64,000 nucleotides of DNA from Pannonibacter sp051860505 (lineage in GTDB: Bacteria; Pseudomonadota; Alphaproteobacteria; Rhizobiales; Stappiaceae): NCBI RefSeq assembly GCF_051860505.1, contig NZ_JBHYDX010000020.1, positions 25,731 through 89,730 on the forward strand, in the 5' to 3' direction. Position 1 is the stretch's first letter; every line of letters begins with the position of its first letter. Positions 24,509 to 32,881 of this stretch are shown piece by piece. The notes under the pieces were generated by a model. That model was given only the letters and a program-made list of their open reading frames with translations, made no database searches and was not told the DNA's origin. A program made the position numbers and the translations under genes.

Positions 24509-26344
24509 TTACTCCGGCAGCACGCGGACCGCGCCCTTGTCGGCCGACGAGGCGAAGGCCGCATAGGCCTTCAGCGCCGTGGTCACGTTGCGCTTGCGGA
24601 ACTCGGCCGGCTTCCAGCCCAGCTTGTCCTGCTCGGCGCGGCGTGTGGCGAGTTCAGCTTCCGGGACCAGCAGGTTGATGGTGCGGTTCGGAATGTCGAT
24701 CTCGATGGTGTCGCCCTGACGGACCAGACCAATGGCACCGCCCTGAGCGGCCTCCGGTGATGCGTGGCCGATCGAGAGGCCCGAGGTGCCACCCGAGAAG
24801 CGGCCGTCGGTGATGAGCGCACAGGCCTTGCCGAGGCCCTTCGACTTCAGGTAGCTGGTCGGATACAGCATTTCCTGCATGCCGGGGCCGCCCTTCGGGC
24901 CTTCGTAGCGGATCACCACCACGTCACCTGCCTTGACCTCATTGCCAAGGATGCCCTTGACGGCAGCGTCCTGGCTTTCGAACACCACGGCCGGACCGGT
25001 GAACTTGAGAATTGATTCATCGACGCCCGCCGTCTTCACGATGCAGCCATCCAGCGCGATGTTGCCATAGAGCACGGCAAGACCACCATCCTTGGAGAAC
25101 GGGTGTTCGACCGAGCGGATGACGCCGCCTTCGCGGTCGGTGTCCAGCTCGTCCCAGCGCGAGGACTGGCTGAAGGCAACCTGGGTCGGCACGCCGCCCG
25201 GCGCTGCCCTGAAGAACTCGCGCACGCTCTCCGAGTTGGTCCGGGTGATGTCCCAGCGGTCGATGGCGTGTCCCAGCGTCTCGGCATGAACCGTCGGGCA
25301 GTCCCGGTTGATCAGGCCGCCGCGGTCCAGCTCACCCAGGATGCGCATGATGCCGCCGGCGCGGTGGACGTCTTCCATGTGCACGTCCTGCTTGGCCGGC
25401 GCGACCTTCGACAGGCACGGCACCTTGCGCGACAGACGGTCGATATCGTCCATGGTGAAGTCGACACCGCCCTCATGTGCGGCTGCCAGGATGTGCAGCA
25501 CCGTGTTGGTGGAGCCACCCATGGCAATGTCGAGCGCCATGGCATTCTCGAACGCAGCCTTCGAGGCAATCGTGCGCGGCAGGACGTTTGCGTCATCCTG
25601 CTCGTAGTAGCGGCGCGCCAGATCCACGATCAGATGGCCGGCCTCGATGAACAGGCGCTTGCGGTCGGCGTGGGTTGCCAGCGTCGAGCCATTGCCCGGC
25701 AGGGACAGGCCCAGCGCCTCGGTGAGGCAGTTCATCGAGTTGGCCGTGAACATGCCCGAGCAGGAGCCACAGGTCGGGCAGGCCGAGCGCTCGATGACCT
25801 TGACGTCCTCGTCGGAAATCTTGTCGTCTGCGGCAGCGACCATGGCATCGACCAGATCCAGCGCGACAGTCTTGCCGTGCAGGACCACTTTGCCTGCTTC
25901 CATCGGGCCACCGGAGACGAAGACCGCCGGGATGTTGAGCCGCATGGCGGCCGAGAGCATGCCCGGGGTGATCTTGTCGCAGTTGGAAATGCAGACCATG
26001 GCGTCGGCGCAATGGGCGTTGACCATATACTCGACGCTGTCGGAGATGATCTCGCGCGACGGCAGCGAGTAGAGCATGCCGTCGTGGCCCATGGCGATGC
26101 CGTCATCGACCGCGATGGTGTTGAACTCCTTGGCAACGCCGCCCGCCTTTTCGATCTCGCGCGCGACGAGCTGGCCGAGATCCTTCAGGTGCACATGCCC
26201 GGGGACGAACTGGGTGAAGGAGTTGACCACGGCAATGATCGGCTTGCCGAAATCCTCGTCCTTCATGCCGGTGGCGCGCCAAAGGCCGCGCGCACCCGCC
26301 ATGTTGCGGCCGTGGGTGGTGGTTCTGGAACGATAGGGGGGCAT
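24509..26344 (-). CDS. ilvD: Dihydroxy-acid dehydratase
   Basis: A 611-residue iron-sulfur enzyme of isoleucine, valine and pantothenate synthesis that dehydrates 2,3-dihydroxy-3-methyl acids to 2-oxo acids. Cluster cysteines are in ISNCDKITPGM and CPTCGSCSGMFTANSM; the C-terminal GRFSGGTSGLSIGH is also diagnostic. The start MPPYRSRTTTHGRNMAGAR matches the family and has GAGGGAG upstream, so the 53 codons before it in frame are not used. It appears to be a single-gene unit. Confidence 0.97.
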   Translation of the reverse strand: MPPYRSRTTTHGRNMAGARGLWRATGMKDEDFGKPIIAVVNSFTQFVPGHVHLKDLGQLVAREIEKAGGVAKEFNTIAVDDGIAMGHDGMLYSLPSREIISDSVEYMVNAHCADAMVCISNCDKITPGMLSAAMRLNIPAVFVSGGPMEAGKVVLHGKTVALDLVDAMVAAADDKISDEDVKVIERSACPTCGSCSGMFTANSMNCLTEALGLSLPGNGSTLATHADRKRLFIEAGHLIVDLARRYYEQDDANVLPRTIASKAAFENAMALDIAMGGSTNTVLHILAAAHEGGVDFTMDDIDRLSRKVPCLSKVAPAKQDVHMEDVHRAGGIMRILGELDRGGLINRDCPTVHAETLGHAIDRWDITRTNSESVREFFRAAPGGVPTQVAFSQSSRWDELDTDREGGVIRSVEHPFSKDGGLAVLYGNIALDGCIVKTAGVDESILKFTGPAVVFESQDAAVKGILGNEVKAGDVVVIRYEGPKGGPGMQEMLYPTSYLKSKGLGKACALITDGRFSGGTSGLSIGHASPEAAQGGAIGLVRQGDTIEIDIPNRTINLLVPEAELATRRAEQDKLGWKPAEFRKRNVTTALKAYAAFASSADKGAVRVLPE

Positions 26345-26515
26345 CTGGAACTCCCTCGAATTTTGTTGTTGCGGGAGCGTCTTCCCGCAGCCGGCGTTGC
26401 AGCACGGCTTGATAATTAGGGTGTGCCAGCTTTTGCCAAAGTGGGAAAGGGCAGAAAGGCGGAAAAGAGTACGCTGCGGTACGGTTTTGCGGCCTTCCGC
26501 CATGAACGACGCAAA

Positions 26516-26578
26516 GGCCCCGCAGCCTGGGGCAGCTGCGGGGCCGGTCTGCCTGCCCGCAGAGAGGACCGGGCAGGC
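26516..26578 (-). terminator. Two stacked hairpins after the OYE gene
   Basis: GGCCCCGCAG (26516-26525) pairs with CTGCGGGGCC (26536-26545), followed on the minus strand by TTT. A second hairpin, GCCTGCCCG (26551-26559) with CGGGCAGGC (26570-26578), lies between it and the stop of the OYE gene. Together they should end the OYE transcript before ilvD. The rest of the 252-base gap carries the ilvD promoter region; no gene is visible. Confidence 0.65.
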
Positions 26579-26596
26579 GGAAACTGCGATGAAAGG

Positions 26597-27697
26597 TCAG
26601 GCCGCCTTTTCGGCACCCAGTACCGGGTAGTCCGTGTAGCCCTCAGCGCCGCCACCATAGAAGGTGGTGCGGTCCGGCTCATTGAGCGGGGCGTTCTGCT
26701 TCAGACGTTCGACCAGATCCGGATTGGAAATGAACGGACGGCCGAACGCGATCATGTCGGCGCGGCCACTCTCGACCGCGGCAATGGCGCTGTCGCGGTC
26801 GTAGCCATTGTTGGCGATATAGACACCGCTGAAGCGCGCGCGCAGGGCGTTGATGTCATGGCCCGGTGCCAGCTCGCGCGGCCCACCGGTCTGGCCCTCG
26901 ACCATGTGCAGATAGGCAAGGCCGTAGCCGTTGAGAATGTCGATGGCGGCACCAAAGGTCTCCATCGGATTCGCGTCGGAAATGTCGTTGGCGTTGGAGA
27001 ACGGGCTGAGGCGGATGCCGACCCGGTCCGCGCCGATGGCACCGACGACCGCGTCCATCACTTCGCGCAGGAAGCGGGTGCGGTTTTCCAGGCTGCCGCC
27101 GTAAGCATCCGTGCGGGTGTTGGAACCGGTGCGCAGGAACTGGTCGACGAGATAGCCATTGGCCGCGTGCACCTCGACACCGTCAAAGCCGGCGGCAATG
27201 GCGTTCTTCGCGGCCTTTGCGTAGTCCGCGACAATGCCGGCGATTTCCGAGGTCTCCAGCGCACGTGGCATCGGGGTGTCGACAAAGGCGGTGCCGTCAA
27301 AGGTCTTGGACTTGGCGGCAATGGCAGAGGGGGCGACAGGGGCGACGCCGCCCGGCTGCAGCACGTTGTGCGAGATGCGGCCCACATGCCAGAGCTGGAT
27401 CACGATCTTGCCGCCCTTGGCGTGAACCGCTTCGGTCACCTTCTTCCAGCCTTCGACCTGCGCATCGGAATAGATGCCGGGCGTCCAGGCATAGCCCTTG
27501 CCCTGCGGCGAAATCTGCGAAGCTTCGGTGATGAGCAGGCCGGCGCTGGCGCGCTGCGCGTAATATTCAACATTGAGCGCATGCGGGATATCGCCATCCG
27601 GCAGGGCCCGGTTGCGGGTCAGCGGCGCCATGGCGATGCGGTTCGCCATATCGATGGCACCGGCCTTGAGCGGGGAATACAGCTTGCTGTCAGACAT
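26597..27697 (-). CDS. Old Yellow Enzyme family NADH:flavin oxidoreductase
   Basis: A 366-residue FMN enzyme of the NemA/OYE class that reduces activated alkenes, quinones or nitro compounds. MAPLTRNRALPDG, QLWHVGRISH, VEVHAANGYLVDQFL and YGGSLENRTRFL are characteristic. The ATG at 27697 has GGAAG five bases upstream; a GTG two codons earlier is less likely. A TetR-type palindrome lies 40 bases upstream, the same as that before the luciferase-like gene, so a reactive electrophile is probably the inducer. Confidence 0.93.
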   Translation of the reverse strand: MSDSKLYSPLKAGAIDMANRIAMAPLTRNRALPDGDIPHALNVEYYAQRASAGLLITEASQISPQGKGYAWTPGIYSDAQVEGWKKVTEAVHAKGGKIVIQLWHVGRISHNVLQPGGVAPVAPSAIAAKSKTFDGTAFVDTPMPRALETSEIAGIVADYAKAAKNAIAAGFDGVEVHAANGYLVDQFLRTGSNTRTDAYGGSLENRTRFLREVMDAVVGAIGADRVGIRLSPFSNANDISDANPMETFGAAIDILNGYGLAYLHMVEGQTGGPRELAPGHDINALRARFSGVYIANNGYDRDSAIAAVESGRADMIAFGRPFISNPDLVERLKQNAPLNEPDRTTFYGGGAEGYTDYPVLGAEKAA

Positions 27698-27736
27698 CGG
27701 CACTTCCTTCTTGCGTGTTCGATTTCGTTACTGTTC

Positions 27737-27752
27737 TGGACTGTTCAGTCCA
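27737..27752. promoter_or_regulatory. TetR operator before the OYE gene
   Basis: TGGACTGTTCAGTCCA is an inverted repeat (7-base arms, 2-base spacer) 40 bases before the OYE start. The core GGACTGTTCAGTCC recurs at 28476-28489, identical over 14 bases, between the TetR and luciferase-like genes. The duplication marks it as the regulator's site. Confidence 0.8.
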
Positions 27753-27805
27753 ATATTATCCACACGCCTGCCCGACTTAAGGGGCTTGCAGGGCGTTGGA
27801 ACGGG

Positions 27806-28438
27806 TCAGCCGGAGGGCGGGCGGGCAGCGGCGTCCAGCGGGCTCTGCAGCAGTGCGGCCAGTCCCTGGCCGAGCGCTGCGTCGATATGGTCGGCGGGCA
27901 GACCGGACTTGCGCAAGGTCAGCGTTCCGATGGCCAGCGCCGTCAGCGCCCGTGCCCTGTCGAGCGCCAATGCAGGTGCGTCGGGTGACAAGGTCTCGGC
28001 GATCAACTGCTCGATGGCTTCGAGGTGGCGGCGGCCAAGATCAGCGACATCTTCGTTCTGCGGTGCCAGTTCCGTGATGCAGTTGACGAGAAGACAGCCA
28101 TGATTGCCGCTCACCGGGTTGGCCAGAGCCGCCAGCATGGCCGGCACGGCTTCTCCCCCCGGCGCTGCCGCAATGGCGCGCAGCGCCGTCAGCGCGCGGC
28201 CGGAGTAGGTTCTGAGGGCCGCCAGCAACACATCATGCTTGGAGCCAAAGGCGGCGTAGAGCGATGAGCGGCTGATGCCCATGGCCCCAGTGAGATCGTC
28301 AAGCGAGGTTGCTTCAAAGCCCTGACGCCGAAACAGTTCGAGTGCCGCCATGAGCACCTGATCCTCGTCATAGGCGCGCGGGCGACCCGGCCCTGAATGG
28401 GCGGCGCTGGAGCGGGACTGATCGGCACGTGGGGACAT
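27806..28438 (-). CDS. TetR-family regulator
   Basis: A 210-residue TetR repressor. Its DNA-binding helix region is FEATSLDDLTGAMGISRSSL followed by YAAFGSKHDVLLAAL. The C-terminal domain resembles the AcrR/NemR-like group; Cys in HGCLLVNCITEL could react with electrophiles. The start is placed at 28438 by domain position; the RBS is weak. It sits between two targets carrying the same palindrome, the OYE gene downstream and the divergent luciferase-like gene. Confidence 0.87.
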   Translation of the reverse strand: MSPRADQSRSSAAHSGPGRPRAYDEDQVLMAALELFRRQGFEATSLDDLTGAMGISRSSLYAAFGSKHDVLLAALRTYSGRALTALRAIAAAPGGEAVPAMLAALANPVSGNHGCLLVNCITELAPQNEDVADLGRRHLEAIEQLIAETLSPDAPALALDRARALTALAIGTLTLRKSGLPADHIDAALGQGLAALLQSPLDAAARPPSG

Positions 28439-28475
28439 GGGGCCATCGGCTTGTTGTTCGTCTGCCCTTGAATAT

Positions 28476-28489
28476 GGACTGTTCAGTCC
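28476..28489. promoter_or_regulatory. TetR operator between TetR and luciferase-like genes
   Basis: GGACTGTTCAGTCC, the same core as at 27737-27752, lies in the 106-base gap between the divergent TetR and luciferase-like genes, 38 bases from the TetR start. It should mediate autoregulation and control of the luciferase-like gene. Confidence 0.8.
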
Positions 28490-28544
28490 GTAATTCAAGA
28501 GGGACGTTTCAACACTCTGCCACCCACGCTTTCCAGGAGGCACC

Positions 28545-29573
28545 ATGCTGCCCTACAGCATTCTCGACCTTTCGCCGATCCCCGCCGGCGGCAGCGCTGC
28601 CGATGCCCTTGCCAACACGCTGGACCTTGCCCGGCACGCCGAGGCGCTCGGCTTTAACCGGTACTGGCTGGCCGAGCATCACAACATGCCCGGCATCGCC
28701 AGTGCGGCGACAGCCGTGGTGATCGGGCATGTCGCCGGCGGCACGCAGCGCATTCGGGTGGGGGCCGGCGGCATCATGCTGCCGAACCACGCCCCGCTCG
28801 TTATCGCGGAGCAATTCGGCACCCTCGCCACCCTCTATCCAGATCGCATTGACCTGGGTCTGGGCCGTGCGCCCGGGACCGACATGGTCACCGCCCGGGC
28901 GCTGCGCCGCAGCCTGGAGAGCAGCGACGATTTTCCGGCCGATGTGGTTGAACTGATGGGCTACCTCGGCAAGCCGCAACCCGATCAACGGGTCAGCGCC
29001 GTGCCGGGGCAGAACACGCATGTGCCGGTGTGGATCCTGGGCTCCAGCCTTTACGGCGCACAGCTTGCAGCCCACCTTGGCCTGCCCTACGCCTTTGCCT
29101 CGCATTTCGCCCCGCAGGCGCTCGGTGAAGCGGTCGCGATCTATCGCTCCCGGTTCCAGCCCTCCGTCTATCTGGACAAGCCCTGGTTCATGATGGCCAT
29201 CAACGTGCAGGCGGGTGCAGATGACGCAGAAGGCGCCTACCTGCGCTCGTCCCAGCAGCAAGCCTTCGCCAACCTCAGAACCGGGCGCCCTGGCCCCCTG
29301 CCCGCTCCCGTGGAGGACATCACCTCCATTATCGAACCGCCGGTTCTGGCCATGGTCGACATGGCCCTGTCCGTCTCGGCGGTCGGGGGACCTGATCGGG
29401 TGCAGCGCCAGCTCGGCGAGCTGATCGCGCGCTACCGGCCGGATGAGGTGATGCTGACGGGCATGATCCACGACCATACGGCGCGCAAGGCCTCGTTCAC
29501 CCGGGCAGTCGAGGCGCTGCAGGCGTTGCAGCCGGGGAAGACGAGAACAGCTGCCCTTGCCCGCGGCCATTAA
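28545..29573 (+). CDS. Luciferase-like flavin-dependent monooxygenase
   Basis: A 342-residue LLM-class oxidoreductase (TIM barrel binding reduced flavin). The N-terminal YSILDLSPIPAGG, RYWLAEHHNMPGIASAAT and DLGLGRAPGTD motifs place it in the MsnO8/YhbW-like subgroup. AGGAGG precedes the ATG. Shared operators with the OYE gene suggest that both handle the same reactive compound; the OYE would not be needed as a flavin reductase partner but could act on the same substrate class. Confidence 0.92.
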   Translation: MLPYSILDLSPIPAGGSAADALANTLDLARHAEALGFNRYWLAEHHNMPGIASAATAVVIGHVAGGTQRIRVGAGGIMLPNHAPLVIAEQFGTLATLYPDRIDLGLGRAPGTDMVTARALRRSLESSDDFPADVVELMGYLGKPQPDQRVSAVPGQNTHVPVWILGSSLYGAQLAAHLGLPYAFASHFAPQALGEAVAIYRSRFQPSVYLDKPWFMMAINVQAGADDAEGAYLRSSQQQAFANLRTGRPGPLPAPVEDITSIIEPPVLAMVDMALSVSAVGGPDRVQRQLGELIARYRPDEVMLTGMIHDHTARKASFTRAVEALQALQPGKTRTAALARGH

Positions 29574-29629
29574 CCCGTCGGGCACCGGGCAGCGATAGAG
29601 TGCAACCGGACCCTGTCAGGAGACCCCGC

Positions 29630-30139
29630 ATGCGCATGTCCGCTGCCGTCCTCACCCTCTTGCTTGCCACCGGAACGGGACTTCTGGTTTGCGAGACTGG
29701 CCTGTCCAGCGCCGCAGCAGGCTCGGCTTCCGGCCCGAAGGACTGCGCCGCAGAGGCAAAGGCTTTCGCTGATCGCTTTGTTGGCGACAAGGACGCAATG
29801 ACCAAGCTTGTCGAGGGCGGCATCATAGGTGCGGTTTCCGGTGGCGCGTGGCTTGGTTCGGAAAATGGTGCCGACAGGGGCGCAAGAACGGGCGCGGCCA
29901 AGGCCTATGCCGGCAGCATGGCACAGGATCCGCGCGTCTGGCAGGGGCTCTATGACACTGCCTACCAGACCTGTACTGCGGGCAAGGCAGCTTCCGGTGC
30001 AGGCTCATCGGTCACGACCAACGGATCCCAGATCGGAACCGGGGCTGCCTCGCAGGGCTGCCGGTCGCGCGCGGGTGTTGTGGGTTCATCTGGTGGCGGC
30101 ACGCTCTCCGCCGGGTCCGGGGCAACCGGTTGCCGCTGA
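29630..30139 (+). CDS. Secreted small protein, unknown function
   Basis: A 169-residue protein with a signal peptide (MRMSAAVLTLLLATGTG, cleavage probably after an Ala/Gly-rich stretch). The mature part has a short Gly-rich segment, GGIIGAVSGGAWLGSENGAD, reminiscent of glycine-zipper membrane-associated proteins, and a Ser/Gly-rich tail. Five cysteines in the mature part could form disulfides. AGGAG lies seven bases before the ATG at 29630. No family recognised. Confidence 0.75.
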   Translation: MRMSAAVLTLLLATGTGLLVCETGLSSAAAGSASGPKDCAAEAKAFADRFVGDKDAMTKLVEGGIIGAVSGGAWLGSENGADRGARTGAAKAYAGSMAQDPRVWQGLYDTAYQTCTAGKAASGAGSSVTTNGSQIGTGAASQGCRSRAGVVGSSGGGTLSAGSGATGCR

Positions 30140-30172
30140 CCTGTCGGGACCATCAATAAGTCCGGGTTCCCC

Positions 30173-30709
30173 TCACCCCTTGGCGCGGGTTGCCTCGAAA
30201 ACCTCAGAGAGGCGCGGCGCGGCGGTTTCCAGCGCCTCGCGCAGGCGGTCGAGATCGGCCTGCATCCTGCGAGCGTCCTCGTGGGTCAAACCGGTCGCCG
30301 CACCGAGGCAGAGCGGGATGCCTGCCGCCATCGCCTTCAGTCCGCTTCCCTTGTCGCTGAGACGCACCCGCACCTGACGCTCGTCCTCGGTGCAGCGATG
30401 ACGGCTGACCAGTTCCATCGCTTCGAGCCGCTTGACCAGTGGCGTCAGCGTGTTGGACTCCAGCCCGAGCCGGCTGCCCAGTCCGCCGATGGTCTGGCCG
30501 TCATGTTCCCAAAGCGCGACCATGACAAGATACTGCGGATAGGTCAGGCCGAGCTTGTCGAGTATGGGCTTGTAGGCCCGCGTGAAGGCATGGCCAGTCG
30601 AATAGACCGAGAAGCACAGGAAGTTTCCAAGCTTCAAGAGGTCCTCGCACGTGGCCTCGGCGGCAGGCGTCGCTGCAGACGTCTCGCGGGAACCCTTTGT
30701 GTCGCTCAT
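30173..30709 (-). CDS. ohrR: OhrR, MarR-family organic hydroperoxide sensor
   Basis: A 178-residue MarR repressor with the reactive cysteine Cys32 in LGNFLCFSVYS, the position used by OhrR proteins to sense organic hydroperoxides. The tyrosines of the sensing pocket lie nearby in YSTGHAFTRAYKP. The wing is CTEDERQVRVRLS. AGGAG precedes the ATG at 30709. Divergent from ohr with two palindromes between them. Confidence 0.93.
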   Translation of the reverse strand: MSDTKGSRETSAATPAAEATCEDLLKLGNFLCFSVYSTGHAFTRAYKPILDKLGLTYPQYLVMVALWEHDGQTIGGLGSRLGLESNTLTPLVKRLEAMELVSRHRCTEDERQVRVRLSDKGSGLKAMAAGIPLCLGAATGLTHEDARRMQADLDRLREALETAAPRLSEVFEATRAKG

Positions 30710-30761
30710 GCGTTGCTCCTTTGCACCAGAGATAGATCGCACGCGAGCCATTGACAATGGA

Positions 30762-30816
30762 TTGACAACAAGCGCCCGATCAGCAATATATCGCTTGCGA
30801 TTAAATCGTACACGAT
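30762..30816 (+). promoter_or_regulatory. ohr promoter with tandem OhrR sites
   Basis: TTGACA (30762-30767), a 17-base spacer and AATATA (30785-30790) form a sigma-70-type promoter toward ohr. Two inverted repeats start at its -10 box: ATCGCTTGCGAT (30790-30801) and ATCGTACACGAT (30805-30816), with centres 15 bases apart. Repressor bound there would block transcription start until oxidised. Confidence 0.7.
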
Positions 30817-30855
30817 AAATTTTCTTCAGATCACGTCCCGTCAGAGGAGCGTCTC

Positions 30856-31281
30856 ATGCCCGTGAATGTTCTCTACACCACCTCCGCCCGCGCAACCGGT
30901 GGCCGCGACGGCGCAGCCGAAACGCTGGACGGCACGTTCAAGGTGAAGCTGGCCACACCGAAGGAGCTTGGCGGCGCCGGTGGCGAAGGCGCCAACCCGG
31001 AGCAGCTGTTCGCCTCCGGCTATTCGGCCTGTTTCCTTGGCGCCATGAAGTTCGTCGCCGGTCAGTCGGGCGTGAAGATGCCGGCCGACACCTCGGTTCA
31101 GGCCACCGTCGGCATCGGCCCGCGCTCGGAAGGCGGCTTTGGCCTGGAAGTGGCGCTGCAGGTCAGCCTGCCGGGCATGGACAGCGCGGCTGCCAATGAT
31201 CTGGTCGCCAAGGCGCATCAGGTCTGCCCCTACTCCAACGCCACCCGCAACAACATCGACGTCAAGCTGACTGTGGCTTGA
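30856..31281 (+). CDS. ohr: Organic hydroperoxide resistance protein
   Basis: A 141-residue thiol peroxidase that reduces organic and fatty-acid hydroperoxides in the cytoplasm. The two catalytic cysteines are Cys59 (GYSACFLGA) and Cys124 (HQVCPYSNAT), and PEQLFASGYSACF is the family signature. GAGGAG lies before the ATG. It is divergent from its sensor ohrR. Confidence 0.97.
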   Translation: MPVNVLYTTSARATGGRDGAAETLDGTFKVKLATPKELGGAGGEGANPEQLFASGYSACFLGAMKFVAGQSGVKMPADTSVQATVGIGPRSEGGFGLEVALQVSLPGMDSAAANDLVAKAHQVCPYSNATRNNIDVKLTVA

Positions 31282-31349
31282 GGCCGGACCAAGCAGCCAT
31301 CCCCGCTGGCTGCGGTTGACAGGGTGTGGCCGGGTGCCGTCAACTGCGC

Positions 31350-32636
31350 ATGACTTTCGCGCGATTGACGGTGCCCGCCATGCCTTTTTCACATCGCCCA
31401 GCTTTTCAGTGCCCTTTGCCCCTCCAACCGGATGCCAGGCGCCGTGCTGGACGCAACACCGGCCTGCTGGTTGCCGGCCTGTCGGCCCTGCTCCTGTCCG
31501 CCGCCACGGCCGAGGCCGATACCCCGTGCGGCGGTGACTTCAAGGCGTTCCTCGCCGGCGTGAAGGCCGAGGCCGTGGCCGACGGCGTTCCGGCAACTGT
31601 CGCAGAACGGGCCCTGGCACAGGCACGTCTCGACAAGCAGGTCATTTCCCGCGATCGCGGCCAGGGCGTCTTTCGCCAGACCTTCCTCGAATTCTCGGCC
31701 CGCTCCGTCTCCTCGGCAAGGCTGAAACACGGGGCCAACAACATGGCCAAATACGCCAAGGTGTTCGAGCGGGCGGACAAGGAGTTTGGCGTACCGGCTG
31801 CGGTCATCACCGCCTTCTGGGGCCTGGAGACCGACTTTGGCGCGGTGCAGGGCGACTTCAACACCTTCAACGCCCTGGCAACGCTGGCGCATGACTGCCG
31901 CCGGCCGCATCTGTTCAGGCCGCAGCTCATTGCAGCCCTGCACATGATCGCCCATGGCGATCTGGATCCGGCCACGACGACCGGGGCCTGGGCCGGTGAA
32001 ATCGGTCAGGTGCAGATGCTGCCCGACGACATCATCCGCCACGGCGTCGATGGCGACGGTGATGGCCATGTCAACCTCAAGACATCCTCACCGGATGCGA
32101 TCCTGACCGCCGCAAAATTCATCGCCTCGCTCGGCTGGCGCAAGGGCGAGCCCTGGCTGATCGAGGTTGCCGTTCCTGCCGACCTTCCCTGGGCCGAGAC
32201 CGGCCTTGGCCGGGAAAAGACGCTCGCCGACTGGTCCAGGCTCGGGGTTTCGTCGCGCGGGGCGAAGCTGCCCTCCCCCTCGCTTCCGGCCAGCCTGATC
32301 CTGCCGCAGGGCCGCAAGGGGCCGGCCTTCCTCGTCTTCCCGAATTTCTCGATCTATCTGCGCTGGAACCAGTCCTTCGTCTACACGACCAGCGCCGCCT
32401 ATTTCGCCACGCGCCTCGCCGGCGCCCCCAAGCTCACGCCGGGCTCACCGGAGACGGGTCTTTCCGTGGACGAAATGAAAGCGCTGCAGACGAAGCTCGC
32501 CGCCCGGGGCCACAACGTCGGCAAGGTCGACGGTATCCTGGGTTCGGGAACACGCGCGGCCGTACAAGCCGAACAATCCCGCCTCGGCCTGCCCGCCGAC
32601 GGCTGGCCGACGGCGGCGCTGCTGGGGCGGCTGTGA
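31350..32636 (+). CDS. Lytic murein transglycosylase (MltB/SltB3 type) with peptidoglycan-binding domain
   Basis: A 428-residue exported enzyme. A hydrophobic signal segment (LLVAGLSALLLSAATAEA) is followed by the SLT_2 domain (about residues 60-330) with the catalytic glutamate in ITAFWGLETDFGAV and the GEIGQVQMLPDDI motif, then a C-terminal peptidoglycan-binding domain type 1 (LSVDEMKALQTKLAARGHNV to the end). It cleaves glycan strands to 1,6-anhydro ends. Start codon uncertain: ATGs at 31350 and 31380 both lack a clear RBS, and both keep the signal. Confidence 0.9.
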   Translation: MTFARLTVPAMPFSHRPAFQCPLPLQPDARRRAGRNTGLLVAGLSALLLSAATAEADTPCGGDFKAFLAGVKAEAVADGVPATVAERALAQARLDKQVISRDRGQGVFRQTFLEFSARSVSSARLKHGANNMAKYAKVFERADKEFGVPAAVITAFWGLETDFGAVQGDFNTFNALATLAHDCRRPHLFRPQLIAALHMIAHGDLDPATTTGAWAGEIGQVQMLPDDIIRHGVDGDGDGHVNLKTSSPDAILTAAKFIASLGWRKGEPWLIEVAVPADLPWAETGLGREKTLADWSRLGVSSRGAKLPSPSLPASLILPQGRKGPAFLVFPNFSIYLRWNQSFVYTTSAAYFATRLAGAPKLTPGSPETGLSVDEMKALQTKLAARGHNVGKVDGILGSGTRAAVQAEQSRLGLPADGWPTAALLGRL

Positions 32637-32673
32637 TCTGGAAGGACCAGTTTGCGGATGCCCCTCCTCCGTC

Positions 32674-32801
32674 GTCATCCCGGGCGCAGCGAAGCGGAGA
32701 CCCGGGACCGGTGAGCCATGGCCTTTCCAACTTTGACAAATTGAAAAACCTAGACCTCGACTCTCCGGTCCCGGCTTGAGCTGGCGCTCGTCCGGAATGA
32801 C
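32674..32801. repeat. Inverted-repeat element between convergent genes
   Basis: GTCATCCCGG (32674-32683) matches CCGGAATGAC (32792-32801) with one mismatch, and CCGGGACCGG (32702-32711) is exactly complementary to CCGGTCCCGG (32765-32774). The whole forms a long interrupted stem. The GTCATCCCGG...CCGGAATGAC frame is a common dispersed palindrome style in GC-rich proteobacteria. Confidence 0.6.
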
Positions 32802-32826
32802 GCCTGCTCGCCAAGCGGCTTTCGGC

Positions 32827-32862
32827 CCCATGAACGCACGCCTAGATGCGTGGGTTCATGGG
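32827..32862. terminator. Strong hairpin before the M16 gene stop
   Basis: CCCATGAAC pairs with GTTCATGGG and CACGC with GCGTG around a 6-base loop, one mismatch in a 15-position stem. It lies between the convergent transglycosylase and M16 peptidase genes, 20 bases from the latter's stop. No U tract, so termination is inferred from position and stem strength. Confidence 0.5.
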
Positions 32863-32881
32863 AGATTGTCACCGCTTTCGC

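Noticed and set aside
26423..27988. 521-residue plus-strand frame
   Set aside because: Antisense to the OYE gene and part of the TetR gene; low-complexity composition.
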